Below are positions 7,769 through 15,571 of a DNA stretch of 64,000 bases, one piece after another (positions within the stretch are counted from its first letter, which is position 1; every line of letters starts with the position of its first letter). The notes beneath the pieces are model-generated. The model saw only the letters and a list, made by a program, of their open reading frames with translations. It did not search any database and was not told the origin of the DNA. The stretch spans positions 1 through 64,000 of the forward strand of contig CAZMVB010000011.1 in assembly GCA_964569795.1 (NCBI GenBank), in the 5' to 3' direction. This stretch comes from JAHJDS01 sp964569795 (lineage in GTDB: Bacteria > Desulfobacterota > Desulfarculia > Desulfarculales > JAHJDS01). The translations under genes were made by a program, and so were the position numbers.

Positions 7769-8542
7769 TCAACCCAGGTCGATGACCGTCCCGATCCGGT
7801 CCTGGGGGGCGATCGACAACCGGACCCGGCCCAGTCCCAGGCCGTCGAGGCGGCCGCGGGCGCACTGCCAGGCCAGCTCGGGACGATTGTTGATCTCGGA
7901 CAGATGGGCCAGGACCACGTCAGTCAGACCCTGGTGAGCGGCGTGGGTCAGTAGTTCGGCGGCCTGATCGTTGGCCAAATGGCCCATCCGGCCGGCGACC
8001 CGCTGCTTGAGGAATTCGGGATAGGGGCCGTGGCGCAGCAGTGACGGGTCGTGGTTGGCCTCGACGATGACCGCCCGGCAGCCCTGGATCTTTTCCCTGA
8101 CCAGAAGATGAAGGTAGCCCAGGTCCGTGGCCAGGGCCAGGCGTTGCCCGTCGTGCTCGAAGATGAGCCCCACCGGCTCGGTGGCGTCATGGGGGGTCTG
8201 GAAGGCCTGGACGGTCAGGGCCCCCACCCGGAACCGGCGTCCGGTGACAAAGGTCTGCCGGGCCGGGAGCGTTCCGACCTGGCCCCAGGCGCGAGCGGTG
8301 GCCTCGTTGGCGTGAACCGTGGCCGCCAGCCGCCGGGCCACCGGTCCCAGGCCGGCGACGTGGTCCCGGTGCTCGTGGGTGATGATCAGGTGATCGATGT
8401 CCTGGGGATCGAACCCGGCCCCTTCCAGCCGCCGGACCGTCTCCCGGGCCGACAGACCGGCGTCCACCAGGACCGTGGTCCGGTCGGCCTGGACCACCAG
8501 GCAGTTGCCCTTGCTGCCGCTGGCCAGGACGCAAAACCGCAT
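7769..8542 (-). CDS. MBL-fold hydrolase of the YycJ/WalJ family
   Basis: The 257-residue protein opens with MRFCVLASGSKGNCLVV, the typical N-terminus of WalJ/YycJ-type metallo-beta-lactamase hydrolases, followed by LVDAGLSARE, the metal motif ITHEHRDHVAG and the TPHDATEPVG and ATDLGY motifs. Members are predicted phosphodiesterases or exonucleases acting on DNA; the B. subtilis protein has been linked to cell-wall and DNA processes, so the exact role here is open. Its ATG (8542) overlaps the stop of the upstream NUDIX gene as TGATG. It is the last gene of the long rimP-to-pnp transcription unit. Confidence 0.85.
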   Translation of the reverse strand: MRFCVLASGSKGNCLVVQADRTTVLVDAGLSARETVRRLEGAGFDPQDIDHLIITHEHRDHVAGLGPVARRLAATVHANEATARAWGQVGTLPARQTFVTGRRFRVGALTVQAFQTPHDATEPVGLIFEHDGQRLALATDLGYLHLLVREKIQGCRAVIVEANHDPSLLRHGPYPEFLKQRVAGRMGHLANDQAAELLTHAAHQGLTDVVLAHLSEINNRPELAWQCARGRLDGLGLGRVRLSIAPQDRIGTVIDLG

Positions 8543-9174
8543 CAGGACCGCTCCCCCTTGCCGTCCGGCCCGTTCAGCCACCCGGCTAGATGGGGCAGCA
8601 GCAGCTGGGACCAGGTCTCCAGGCCGTCGGCCTCGGCTTTGACCTCATCCAGGGTGACCATTTTGCCCCGGGTGATGGTCGCCTCCCGGGGTTTTATGTC
8701 CGGCCGCGCCAGGCGCAGATGATGGACCACGCCCAGGTGGACCCGGCCCACCGGATGGCGGTCGTCGTTGATCAGGCCGACGATCCGGTGCCTGAACGGC
8801 GAGCGGACCTCGACCTCCTCGCCAAGCTCCCGCCGCCAGGCCCGGCCGTAGGCCGCCGGGCCGACACTGAACAAGGTCTCGTCCCCGGGATTGACGTGGC
8901 CGCCCAGGCCCAGGGACCACAGGGCGTGGAGCCGGGACTCGCTGCCGCGCTTGCCCCGCCGGTAGCGCCAGACCCGGCCGCCCCAGGTCAGCACCAGGTA
9001 GGGGATGATCTGCTTGAAGCGCGGGTCGTCCTCGACTCGGTCCCGGGGCAGGAACCGGGACACCTCCGGGGACAAAACGGCGGCCAGGATCGGGGTGATC
9101 TCGGTCGAGAATCCTTCAAAATCTGTCAGCAGGGAGGCCTCGAAGACCAGGACGTGCTCGCCTCCGGCCATCAT
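8542..9174 (-). CDS. NUDIX hydrolase-like protein
   Basis: The 210-residue sequence fits a NUDIX-type phosphohydrolase: an N-terminal strand region (HVLVFEASLL), FKQIIPYLVLTWGGRVWRYRRG, then LGGHVNPGDE followed by YGRAWRRELGEEVEV, which is a NUDIX box (Gly, Glu, REL-EE) with a longer than usual insert. The family hydrolyses nucleoside diphosphates linked to another group; the substrate is not identifiable. ATG 9174 is followed by a second ATG. It starts four bases after the stop of the M16 peptidase gene and overlaps the WalJ-like gene by one base, so it is translated within the operon. Confidence 0.78.
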   Translation of the reverse strand: MMAGGEHVLVFEASLLTDFEGFSTEITPILAAVLSPEVSRFLPRDRVEDDPRFKQIIPYLVLTWGGRVWRYRRGKRGSESRLHALWSLGLGGHVNPGDETLFSVGPAAYGRAWRRELGEEVEVRSPFRHRIVGLINDDRHPVGRVHLGVVHHLRLARPDIKPREATITRGKMVTLDEVKAEADGLETWSQLLLPHLAGWLNGPDGKGERS

Positions 9175-9178
9175 CCGC

Positions 9179-10456
9179 CTACAGCGCCAGGTGGCTCTGG
9201 TTGAAGGCGTTGCCCGGGGCCGGCCCCAGGACGACCAGGTTCAGATAGCGGGGCTGGATGAACTTGGTGGCCACCCGCTTGATGTCCTCGGGGGTGACCG
9301 CCTCGATCTTGGAGATGACCGTCTCGTAGGGAATGTAACGGCCGAAGTGGAGCAGGTTGCGGGCCAGGCGGGTCATCCGGTTGTCGGTGTTCTCGGCCGA
9401 GAGCAGGATCGAGCCCTTGATGTGCTCCTTGGCCGCGGCCAGTTCGGCGGGGTGGATGTGGCCGATCATCAGTTCCCGCAACTGCTCGACGATGATGTCC
9501 AGGGTCTGGTGGATGGTGGCCGGATCAACGGCCACGTACACCCCCAGGGAGCCGACCTCGAGGTAGGAGGACAGAAAGGAGTAGATGGAATAGGCCAGGC
9601 CGCGGTTCTCCCGGATCTCCTGCCAGAGCCGCGAACTCATGTTGCCGCCCAGGATGACGTTGAGCAGGGTGGTCGGGTAGAGCTCGTCGTCGGTCACGGC
9701 CGGGCCCAGGGTGCCCAGGCAGAGGTGGACCTGTTCCAGGTCCCGGGCGTAAATCTTGATCGAGCTGACCGGCTGGGGCGCCACCGGCCGGGGCGGCTCG
9801 GACCGGCCGTTCAAGGAGCTGAACAGGGGCCGCACCAGGGTCACCACCTCGTCGTGGTCGATGGCCCCGGCGGCGGCGATGACCACCCGGAGCGGCAGGT
9901 AGTGGTCGTCCAGGTGGCGGAGCATGTGGTCCCGGTTCATCCCGGACACGGTCTCCAGGGTGCCCAGGACCGACCGCCCCAGGGGATTGCCGTCAAAGAA
10001 GTGCCGCCCGAACAGGACGTGGATGAACTCCTCGGGCGTGTCCTCGACCATCTTGATTTCCTGGACGATGACCTGCCGTTCCCGCTCCAGCTCGGCCGCG
10101 TCGAAGATCGACCCCAGAAACAGGTCGGCCAGCAGATCGATCATCTCCGGCAGATGCTCGCGCAGGACCTTGGCGTGGAAGCAGGTGTGCTCCTTGGAGG
10201 TGAAGGCGTTGGCCATGCCGCCGATGCGGTCGATCTGCTTGGCGATGTCCAGGGCGGTCCGGCGCCCGGTCCCCTTGAAGACCATGTGCTCGATGAAGTG
10301 GGAGATGCCGGAGACCTCGTCGGCCTCGTCCCGGGAGCCGGAATCGACCCAGACCCCCACCGAGACCGAATAGGTGGACGGCAGCGTCTCGGTGATGATC
10401 CGGACGCCGTTGTCCAGGACGCTCTCGCGGTGGGCGGTCTGGGGCGGGGGGGTCAC
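9179..10456 (-). CDS. M16 family zinc peptidase (processing-peptidase-like)
   Basis: This 425-residue single-module M16 peptidase carries the inverted zinc motif HFIEH at residues 53-57 and the downstream glutamate region RERQVIVQEIKM around residue 125-136. Then comes the usual C-terminal half-domain with QVHLCLGTLG and SRLWQEIRENRGLAYSI. The family clips peptides inside a clamshell chamber; in bacteria the pnp-linked member (as B. subtilis YmxG) has no settled substrate. The GTG start at 10456 overlaps the pnp stop as GTGA with GGAG just upstream. Linkage of this peptidase directly after pnp is common in Gram-positive and deltaproteobacterial genomes. Confidence 0.9.
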   Translation of the reverse strand: MTPPPQTAHRESVLDNGVRIITETLPSTYSVSVGVWVDSGSRDEADEVSGISHFIEHMVFKGTGRRTALDIAKQIDRIGGMANAFTSKEHTCFHAKVLREHLPEMIDLLADLFLGSIFDAAELERERQVIVQEIKMVEDTPEEFIHVLFGRHFFDGNPLGRSVLGTLETVSGMNRDHMLRHLDDHYLPLRVVIAAAGAIDHDEVVTLVRPLFSSLNGRSEPPRPVAPQPVSSIKIYARDLEQVHLCLGTLGPAVTDDELYPTTLLNVILGGNMSSRLWQEIRENRGLAYSIYSFLSSYLEVGSLGVYVAVDPATIHQTLDIIVEQLRELMIGHIHPAELAAAKEHIKGSILLSAENTDNRMTRLARNLLHFGRYIPYETVISKIEAVTPEDIKRVATKFIQPRYLNLVVLGPAPGNAFNQSHLAL

Positions 10457-12546
10457 GACGACTCCTGCTCCGAGAGGGCCTGACGCCGGGAGAGCTTGAT
10501 CCGGCCGTTGCGGTCGATGTCGATGACCTTGACCCGGACCGGGTCGCCCTCCTTGAGGATGTCGGTCACCTTGTGCACCCGCTGGTTGTCCAGTTCGGAG
10601 ATGTGGATCAGGCCGTCGGTGCCGGGGAAGATCTCGACAAAGGCCCCGAAGTCCATGATCTTGGCCACCCGGCCGTCGTAGATCCGGCCGATCTCGGCCT
10701 CCTGGGTCAGGTTGCGGATGATCTCGACGGCCGCCCTCGCCGAGGCGTCGTCCGGGGTGGCGATGTTGACCCGGCCGTCGTCCTCGATGTCGATCTTGGA
10801 GTTGGTGTCGGCCTGGATCTGGCGGATGACCTTGCCCCCGGGGCCGATCACGTCCCGGATCTTGTCCGGGTGGATGTGGATGGTCACGATCTTGGGGGCG
10901 TAGGGCGAGATCTCGGGCCGGGGGCGGCTGATGGCCTGGTCCATGATCCCCAGGATGTGCAGCCGTCCCTCCTTGGCCTGGGCCAGGGCCCGGCGCATGA
11001 TGTCCTTGGACAGCCCCGCGATCTTGATGTCCATCTGCAGGGCGGTGATCCCGTTGCGGGTGCCGCAGACCTTGAAGTCCATGTCGCCCAGGTGGTCCTC
11101 GTCGCCGATGATGTCGGTCAGCACGGCCACCTGGTCGCCCTCCTTGACCAGGCCCATGGCCACGCCGGCCACCTGATCGGACACCGGCACGCCGGCCTCC
11201 ATCAGGGCCATGGACCCGGCGCAGACGGTGGCCATGGAGGAGGAGCCGTTGGACTCCAGGACCTCGCTGACGACCCGGATGGTGTAGGGGAAGTCCTCCG
11301 GATCGGGCAGGACGGCCTCGACGGCCCGCCGGGCCAGGTTGCCGTGCCCGATGTCCCGGCGCTTGGGGCCGGCCAGGCGGCGGGCCTCGCCGACGCAGAA
11401 GGGCGGGAAGTTGTAGTGGAGCATGAACGGCCGGAAGGTGTCCCCGGCCAGGGTCTCGATGCGCTGCTCGTCCGAGGCGGTGCCCAGGGTGGCCGAGGCC
11501 ACGACCTGGGTCTCGCCCCGGGTGAACAGGGCCGAGCCGTGGGCCCGGGGCAGGATGCCCAGCTCGCAGGTCACGGGCCGCACCTGGTCAAAGGCCCGGC
11601 CGTCGGTCCGGCGTCCCTCGTCCAGGATCATCCGGCGCATCCGGGCGCCCTGGAGGTCGTGGACCAGGTCGTGGATCCGCCGCCCCTGGGCGGGGAAGTC
11701 GGCGGCCAGCTCGTCGGTCAGGCGCAGGATCAGTCGCCGGACCCTGTCCTGGCGTTCCAGTTTGGGGGCGGTGACGATGATCTCGGCCAGCTCGGCCTCG
11801 GCCAGGGCGGTCACCCGGTCGGCCAGTCCGTCGTCGGGCGGCGGTTCGACCACGGTGCGTTTCGGCTTGCCGTAGGCCTCGCGCAGCCCCTCCTGGATGT
11901 CGATCAGGGGCTGCATCTGCTCGTGGGCGAAGAAGATGGCCTCGAGGATGTCGTCCTCGGACACGAACCGGGCCCCGCCCTCGACCATGATCACCGCGTC
12001 CCGGCTGCCGGCCACGATCAGGTTCAGGTCCATTTCCGACCACAGCTCCGGGGCCGGGTTGAGGAGGACCTCGCCCTCCCGGCGGCCGACCCTCAGGGCG
12101 GCGATGGGACCGGCAAAGGGGATGTCCGAGATGTGCAGGGCGGCCGAGGCGGCGACGATGCCCAGGACGTCGGGCTCGTTGGCCAGGTCCACCGAATAGA
12201 CGTTGGCGATGATCTGGGTCTCGTAACCCCAGCCCTTGGGGATGAGGGGCCGGACGGGACGGTCGATGCACCGCGAGGTCAGGGTCTCCTTTTCCGAGGG
12301 ACGGCCCATCTCGCGGCGGAAGAAGTTGCCCGGAATCCGCCCGGCGGCGTAGGCCATCTCCTGGTAGTCCACGGTCAGCGGCACGAAGTCGATGCCCTCG
12401 CGGATGCTGTAATCGGCCACGGCCGTGCCCAGGACGATGGTGTCCCCGTAACGGACCACGGTCGATCCGCCGGCCTGCTTGGCCAGTTTCCCGGTCTCTA
12501 TGGCTAGGTCGCGTCCGCCGATGGACGCTGTCATTTTAATGGACAT
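10453..12546 (-). CDS. pnp: Polyribonucleotide nucleotidyltransferase (PNPase)
   Basis: PNPase degrades RNA 3' to 5' with phosphate. The 697 residues show two RNase PH domains (about 1-220 and 315-540) flanking an alpha-helical linker, a KH domain with VIGPGGKVIRQIQ at about 560, and a C-terminal S1 domain with GRVAKIMDFGAFVEIFPG near 630. The phosphate-binding and catalytic surroundings (NGSSSMATVCAGSMALMEAG, MDFKVCGT) are intact and length is normal. ATG 12546 is used. It follows rpsO by 28 bases, the classical rpsO-pnp order in which PNPase often autoregulates through the intergenic hairpin; no strong hairpin is evident here. Confidence 0.98.
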   Translation of the reverse strand: MSIKMTASIGGRDLAIETGKLAKQAGGSTVVRYGDTIVLGTAVADYSIREGIDFVPLTVDYQEMAYAAGRIPGNFFRREMGRPSEKETLTSRCIDRPVRPLIPKGWGYETQIIANVYSVDLANEPDVLGIVAASAALHISDIPFAGPIAALRVGRREGEVLLNPAPELWSEMDLNLIVAGSRDAVIMVEGGARFVSEDDILEAIFFAHEQMQPLIDIQEGLREAYGKPKRTVVEPPPDDGLADRVTALAEAELAEIIVTAPKLERQDRVRRLILRLTDELAADFPAQGRRIHDLVHDLQGARMRRMILDEGRRTDGRAFDQVRPVTCELGILPRAHGSALFTRGETQVVASATLGTASDEQRIETLAGDTFRPFMLHYNFPPFCVGEARRLAGPKRRDIGHGNLARRAVEAVLPDPEDFPYTIRVVSEVLESNGSSSMATVCAGSMALMEAGVPVSDQVAGVAMGLVKEGDQVAVLTDIIGDEDHLGDMDFKVCGTRNGITALQMDIKIAGLSKDIMRRALAQAKEGRLHILGIMDQAISRPRPEISPYAPKIVTIHIHPDKIRDVIGPGGKVIRQIQADTNSKIDIEDDGRVNIATPDDASARAAVEIIRNLTQEAEIGRIYDGRVAKIMDFGAFVEIFPGTDGLIHISELDNQRVHKVTDILKEGDPVRVKVIDIDRNGRIKLSRRQALSEQESS

Positions 12547-12574
12547 GTATTTATTCCTTGTCGTTGGGGGCCGC

Positions 12575-12844
12575 CTACTTTCTGAGGCCCAGTTGCGCGA
12601 TCAGGTCGCGGTACCTTTGCGGGTCCCGGCTCTTGAGGTAATTGAGCAGCCGTCGTCTCTGGCCGACCAGTTTGAGCAGGCCCCGCCGCGAGTGGTGATC
12701 CTTGGTGTGAGTCTTGAAGTGTTCGGTCAACTGTTTGATGCGCTCGGTCAGGATGGCGATCTGCACCTCTGACGAGCCGGTGTCTGTGTCGTGAAGCCGG
12801 TATTTCTCCACAATGGCTTGTTTGTCATCCGCTGTCAGGACCAC
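12575..12844 (-). CDS. rpsO: 30S ribosomal protein S15
   Basis: The 89-residue protein matches S15 along its whole length (YRLHDTDTGSSEVQIAILTE, HTKDHHSRRGLLKLVGQRR, LNYLKSRDPQRY). S15 binds 16S rRNA at the central domain junction and nucleates platform assembly. The start is GTG 12844 with AAGGAGG seven bases upstream, giving MVLTADDKQ. It lies between truB and pnp, the conserved bacterial order. Confidence 0.98.
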   Translation of the reverse strand: MVLTADDKQAIVEKYRLHDTDTGSSEVQIAILTERIKQLTEHFKTHTKDHHSRRGLLKLVGQRRRLLNYLKSRDPQRYRDLIAQLGLRK

Positions 12845-12859
12845 GATATCCTCCTTGAC

Positions 12860-13894
12860 TTATGAACGGTCCTCGCCCGGGCCCTTCTCGGGCCCGCGGC
12901 GAGCAACGGTCGGGTGAAACACCCGGACAATTCTTGACGCGGCGCCCCCACCCTCGAGGACGGCCACCAGGTCCCCCTCGGCGGTATGGGCGCGCCGTAA
13001 AATTTTTTCCCCAGGGTCCGGCCCGGGCGCCCGGCAGGTCTCCGGGAGCCGGCCCTGTCTCAGGTCGGCCGCCCCGGCCTGGTCCACCTCCAGACCGGGC
13101 AGATGCCCCAGGGCCCGGTCGAGTCCGAGCAAAACCTCGGCCAGTCGTCCCTCGGCGGCCAGGGCCTCGATCGCCGCCAAGGTCTGGGACCGGTCCAGAT
13201 CAAAGGGGCCGCTTCTGGTGCGGCGCAATTCGGTCAGGTGGCCGCCGCAGCCCAGGGCCTCCCCCAGCTCGGCGGCCAGGACCCGGACGTAGGTCCCGGA
13301 CGAACAACCGACCGCCAGGTCGATCTCCCGGTCCCGGGGCCGATAGTCCACCAGTTCGGCCCGAAGGACCGTCACCCGCTTGGGCGGCTTGTCCACGGGG
13401 GCCCCCTGGCGGGCCCAGGCGTACAGGGGCCGGCCGCGGTGCTTGGCCGCCGAAAAGGCCGGCGGAGACTGGAGCCGGTCCCCCTCCAGGGCGGCCACCG
13501 CCCGCCGGACCTCCTCGATCCCGAGGTCGGGCACGGCCCGCTCCCGGGTGACCCGGCCGGTCCGGTCCAGGGTGTCGGTTTCCACGCCCAGGGTCAGGGT
13601 GGCCGAATACTCCTTGTCCGAGCCCAGCAGGAACGAGGTCAGCTTGGTCGCCTCGCCCAGGCAGACCACCAGCAGGCCCGTGGCCAGGGGATCGAGCGTC
13701 CCGGCGTGGCCGGCCTTGCCGGCGCCGGCCGCCCGCCGGACCCGGTCCGTCGCCTGAAAGGACGACACCCCGGCCGGCTTGTCCACCAGCAACACGCCGT
13801 GGACCCGGCCGATCCGTTTGGCCCGACGCGCTCCCACCTGCCCGGTCGTCCCCTCCGTCAAGGCGGGGTCCGGCCCGGTCCGTGGGGCCTTCAT
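12860..13894 (-). CDS. truB: tRNA pseudouridine(55) synthase
   Basis: TruB makes pseudouridine 55 in the T-loop of tRNAs. Motifs are VLLVDKPAGVSS, the catalytic aspartate in GHAGTLDPLATGLL, LTLGVETDTLDRTG and CSSGTYVRVLAAELG. A C-terminal PUA-like extension follows from about residue 240. I prefer ATG 13894 because GGGAGG precedes it by five bases; ATG 13912, overlapping the nrnA stop as ATGA, would add six residues and could be used by coupling. The N-terminal 35 residues before the core are low-complexity and unusual. Confidence 0.95.
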   Translation of the reverse strand: MKAPRTGPDPALTEGTTGQVGARRAKRIGRVHGVLLVDKPAGVSSFQATDRVRRAAGAGKAGHAGTLDPLATGLLVVCLGEATKLTSFLLGSDKEYSATLTLGVETDTLDRTGRVTRERAVPDLGIEEVRRAVAALEGDRLQSPPAFSAAKHRGRPLYAWARQGAPVDKPPKRVTVLRAELVDYRPRDREIDLAVGCSSGTYVRVLAAELGEALGCGGHLTELRRTRSGPFDLDRSQTLAAIEALAAEGRLAEVLLGLDRALGHLPGLEVDQAGAADLRQGRLPETCRAPGPDPGEKILRRAHTAEGDLVAVLEGGGAASRIVRVFHPTVARRGPEKGPGEDRS

Positions 13895-13908
13895 CGTCGC
13901 CTCCCGGC

Positions 13909-14916
13909 TCATCGGGAGGCGCCGCCGGCCCCGGAGGCCCGTCCGGCCCGGTCATCCATCATCCGCTCCACCTCGGCGGCGATCAGTTCCTCGGCCCCGG
14001 CCAGGTCCGAGGACAGCCTCAGCCCGGCGGCGTTGTGGTGTCCCCCGCCGCCGTATCGCTCGGCCAGGGCGGCGACGTTGACGTTGCCCCGGGAGCGCAG
14101 GCTGACCTTGACCGTGTCGGCGTCCAGGACCCGGAGCATGGCCGCCACCTCGACCCCGGCCGCGGACCGGGGGAGCTCGATCAGCCCGTCCAGGTCCACG
14201 GGGCCGGTGTTCGTCCGGGCGAACATGTCCGGGGTGACCCGGACCAGGGCCAGCCGGCCGTCCAGCCGGAAGGTCAGGGTGGACAGCACCTGGCCGATCA
14301 GGGACAGCCGGCCCGGGGTGTGGGCGTAGGCCGCCCGGGCGATCCTGGCCGGATCGACCCCGTGGGCCACCAGATCGGCCGCCAGGAGGAAGGCCTCCTG
14401 GTTGGTGTTCGAATGGCGGAACGATCCGGTGTCGGTCAACACGGCCACGTACAATCCCTCGGCCGCCGGCCGGTCGAACTCGATACCCGCCGCCGAGAAC
14501 ACCCGCCACAACAGGACCCCGGTGGCCGCCGCGGCCGTGTCCACCACCTGGAGCCGGCCCAGGGGCCCGCTGGTCAGGTGGTGGTCCAGGTTGATCACCA
14601 GCGGCGCCCGGGCGACCAGGGCCTCGCCCTCCGGGCCCAGCCGGGCCGGTTCGCTGCAGTCCAGCACGAACAGGACCTCGACGTCGAACCCGGGGTCCAC
14701 CGCCGCAGTGAACCGGTCGGCGCCTTCCAGAAAGCGGCAGAACCAGGGCACCGGGTCGGCGTTGAACCGGACGGCCCGGCCGCCCAGGTTCTCGATCACC
14801 CGGGCCAGGGCCAGGGTCGAGCCCACGGCGTCCCCGTCCGGGTTGTCGTGGGCGGCGACCACGAAGCGGCGGTGGTCTTTGATCGCCCGCCCGATTTCCT
14901 CGAGGACCCGGGACAC
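13909..14916 (-). CDS. nrnA: DHH-family bifunctional oligoribonuclease / PAP phosphatase (NrnA-like)
   Basis: NrnA-type enzymes degrade nano-RNAs and dephosphorylate 3'-phosphoadenosine 5'-phosphate. The 335-residue protein has the DHH metal-binding motifs AHDNPDGDAVGS near the N-terminus, VLDCSE, the name-giving NLDHH and VLTDTGSFRHSNT, followed by a DHHA1 substrate-binding domain ending in GGGGHHNAAG. All metal ligands are present. The GTG at 14916 lies three bases after the rbfA stop with GGGGA upstream. Its place between rbfA and truB is conserved in many bacteria. Confidence 0.93.
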   Translation of the reverse strand: MSRVLEEIGRAIKDHRRFVVAAHDNPDGDAVGSTLALARVIENLGGRAVRFNADPVPWFCRFLEGADRFTAAVDPGFDVEVLFVLDCSEPARLGPEGEALVARAPLVINLDHHLTSGPLGRLQVVDTAAAATGVLLWRVFSAAGIEFDRPAAEGLYVAVLTDTGSFRHSNTNQEAFLLAADLVAHGVDPARIARAAYAHTPGRLSLIGQVLSTLTFRLDGRLALVRVTPDMFARTNTGPVDLDGLIELPRSAAGVEVAAMLRVLDADTVKVSLRSRGNVNVAALAERYGGGGHHNAAGLRLSSDLAGAEELIAAEVERMMDDRAGRASGAGGASR

Positions 14917-14918
14917 GA

Positions 14919-15254
14919 TCAGTCCCCGCCGCCCAGCAGGCGCTCGATCCGGGCGGCCCGCTCCAGGGAGCGGTCGGCGACAAAGGTCAGCTCGGGCACC
15001 CGCCGCAGGTGGAGCCGGCCGCCCAGCTCCCGCCGGATGAACCCGGCGGCCGCCACCAGCCCCTCGAGGGTGCTGGTCCAGGCGGCCTCGTCGCCGTGGA
15101 CGCTGAAGAAGACCTTGGCCATGAGCAGATCGGGGCTGACGTCCACGCCGGTGATGGTGGTCATCCTGATCCGCGGGTCCTTGACCCGCCGGGCCAGGAT
15201 CCAGCTCACCTCGGCCTGGATCAGGTCCCCGATCCGTTCGGTTCTGATGCTCAC
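14919..15254 (-). CDS. rbfA: Ribosome-binding factor A
   Basis: RbfA is a single KH-fold protein that helps mature the 16S 5' end and the 30S subunit. The 111-residue sequence contains RTERIGDLIQAEVSWIL, DPRIRMTTITGVDVSPDL, AKVFFSV and the RRELGGRLHLRRVPELTF segment with the AxG-like kink region, at normal length. It lies between ylxP and nrnA in the operon, 12 bases after the ylxP stop. Confidence 0.96.
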   Translation of the reverse strand: MSIRTERIGDLIQAEVSWILARRVKDPRIRMTTITGVDVSPDLLMAKVFFSVHGDEAAWTSTLEGLVAAAGFIRRELGGRLHLRRVPELTFVADRSLERAARIERLLGGGD

Positions 15255-15266
15255 TCGGTCCTCGGT

Positions 15267-15560
15267 TCAATCCGAAAAATGAATGATCTCCAGCTGGGCG
15301 TCCAGGACCTCGGCCAGGTGGAGGGACTCGACAAAGTCCACGATCTTGTCCAGCCGGGAATTGACCTGGGCCGAGTCGTTGCCCACCACGGCCAGACCGA
15401 TCACCGCCCGCTGCCACAGGTCCTGGTCGTCCACCTCGGCCACGGCCGCCCGGTGATGATGGGCCACCCGGTCCTTGATGGCATTGACCACCCGGCGTTT
15501 GCCCTTGAGCGAATTGTTCTCGGCCAGCCGCAACACTACCCGGCCCACTCCGACGATCAT
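15267..15560 (-). CDS. ylxP: DUF503 (YlxP-like) protein
   Basis: The 97-residue product starts MIVGVGRVVLRL and contains the family motif AENNSLKGKRRVVNAIKDRV, followed by a VVGNDSAQVNSRLDKIVDFV segment. That is the DUF503/YlxP family, usually encoded between infB and rbfA as here. A role in 30S maturation or 16S processing is suspected from genetics in Gram-positive bacteria but is not certain. ATG 15560 is chosen because the family begins there; it lies 11 bases after the infB stop. Confidence 0.92.
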   Translation of the reverse strand: MIVGVGRVVLRLAENNSLKGKRRVVNAIKDRVAHHHRAAVAEVDDQDLWQRAVIGLAVVGNDSAQVNSRLDKIVDFVESLHLAEVLDAQLEIIHFSD

Positions 15561-15571
15561 CTTCGGCCCCG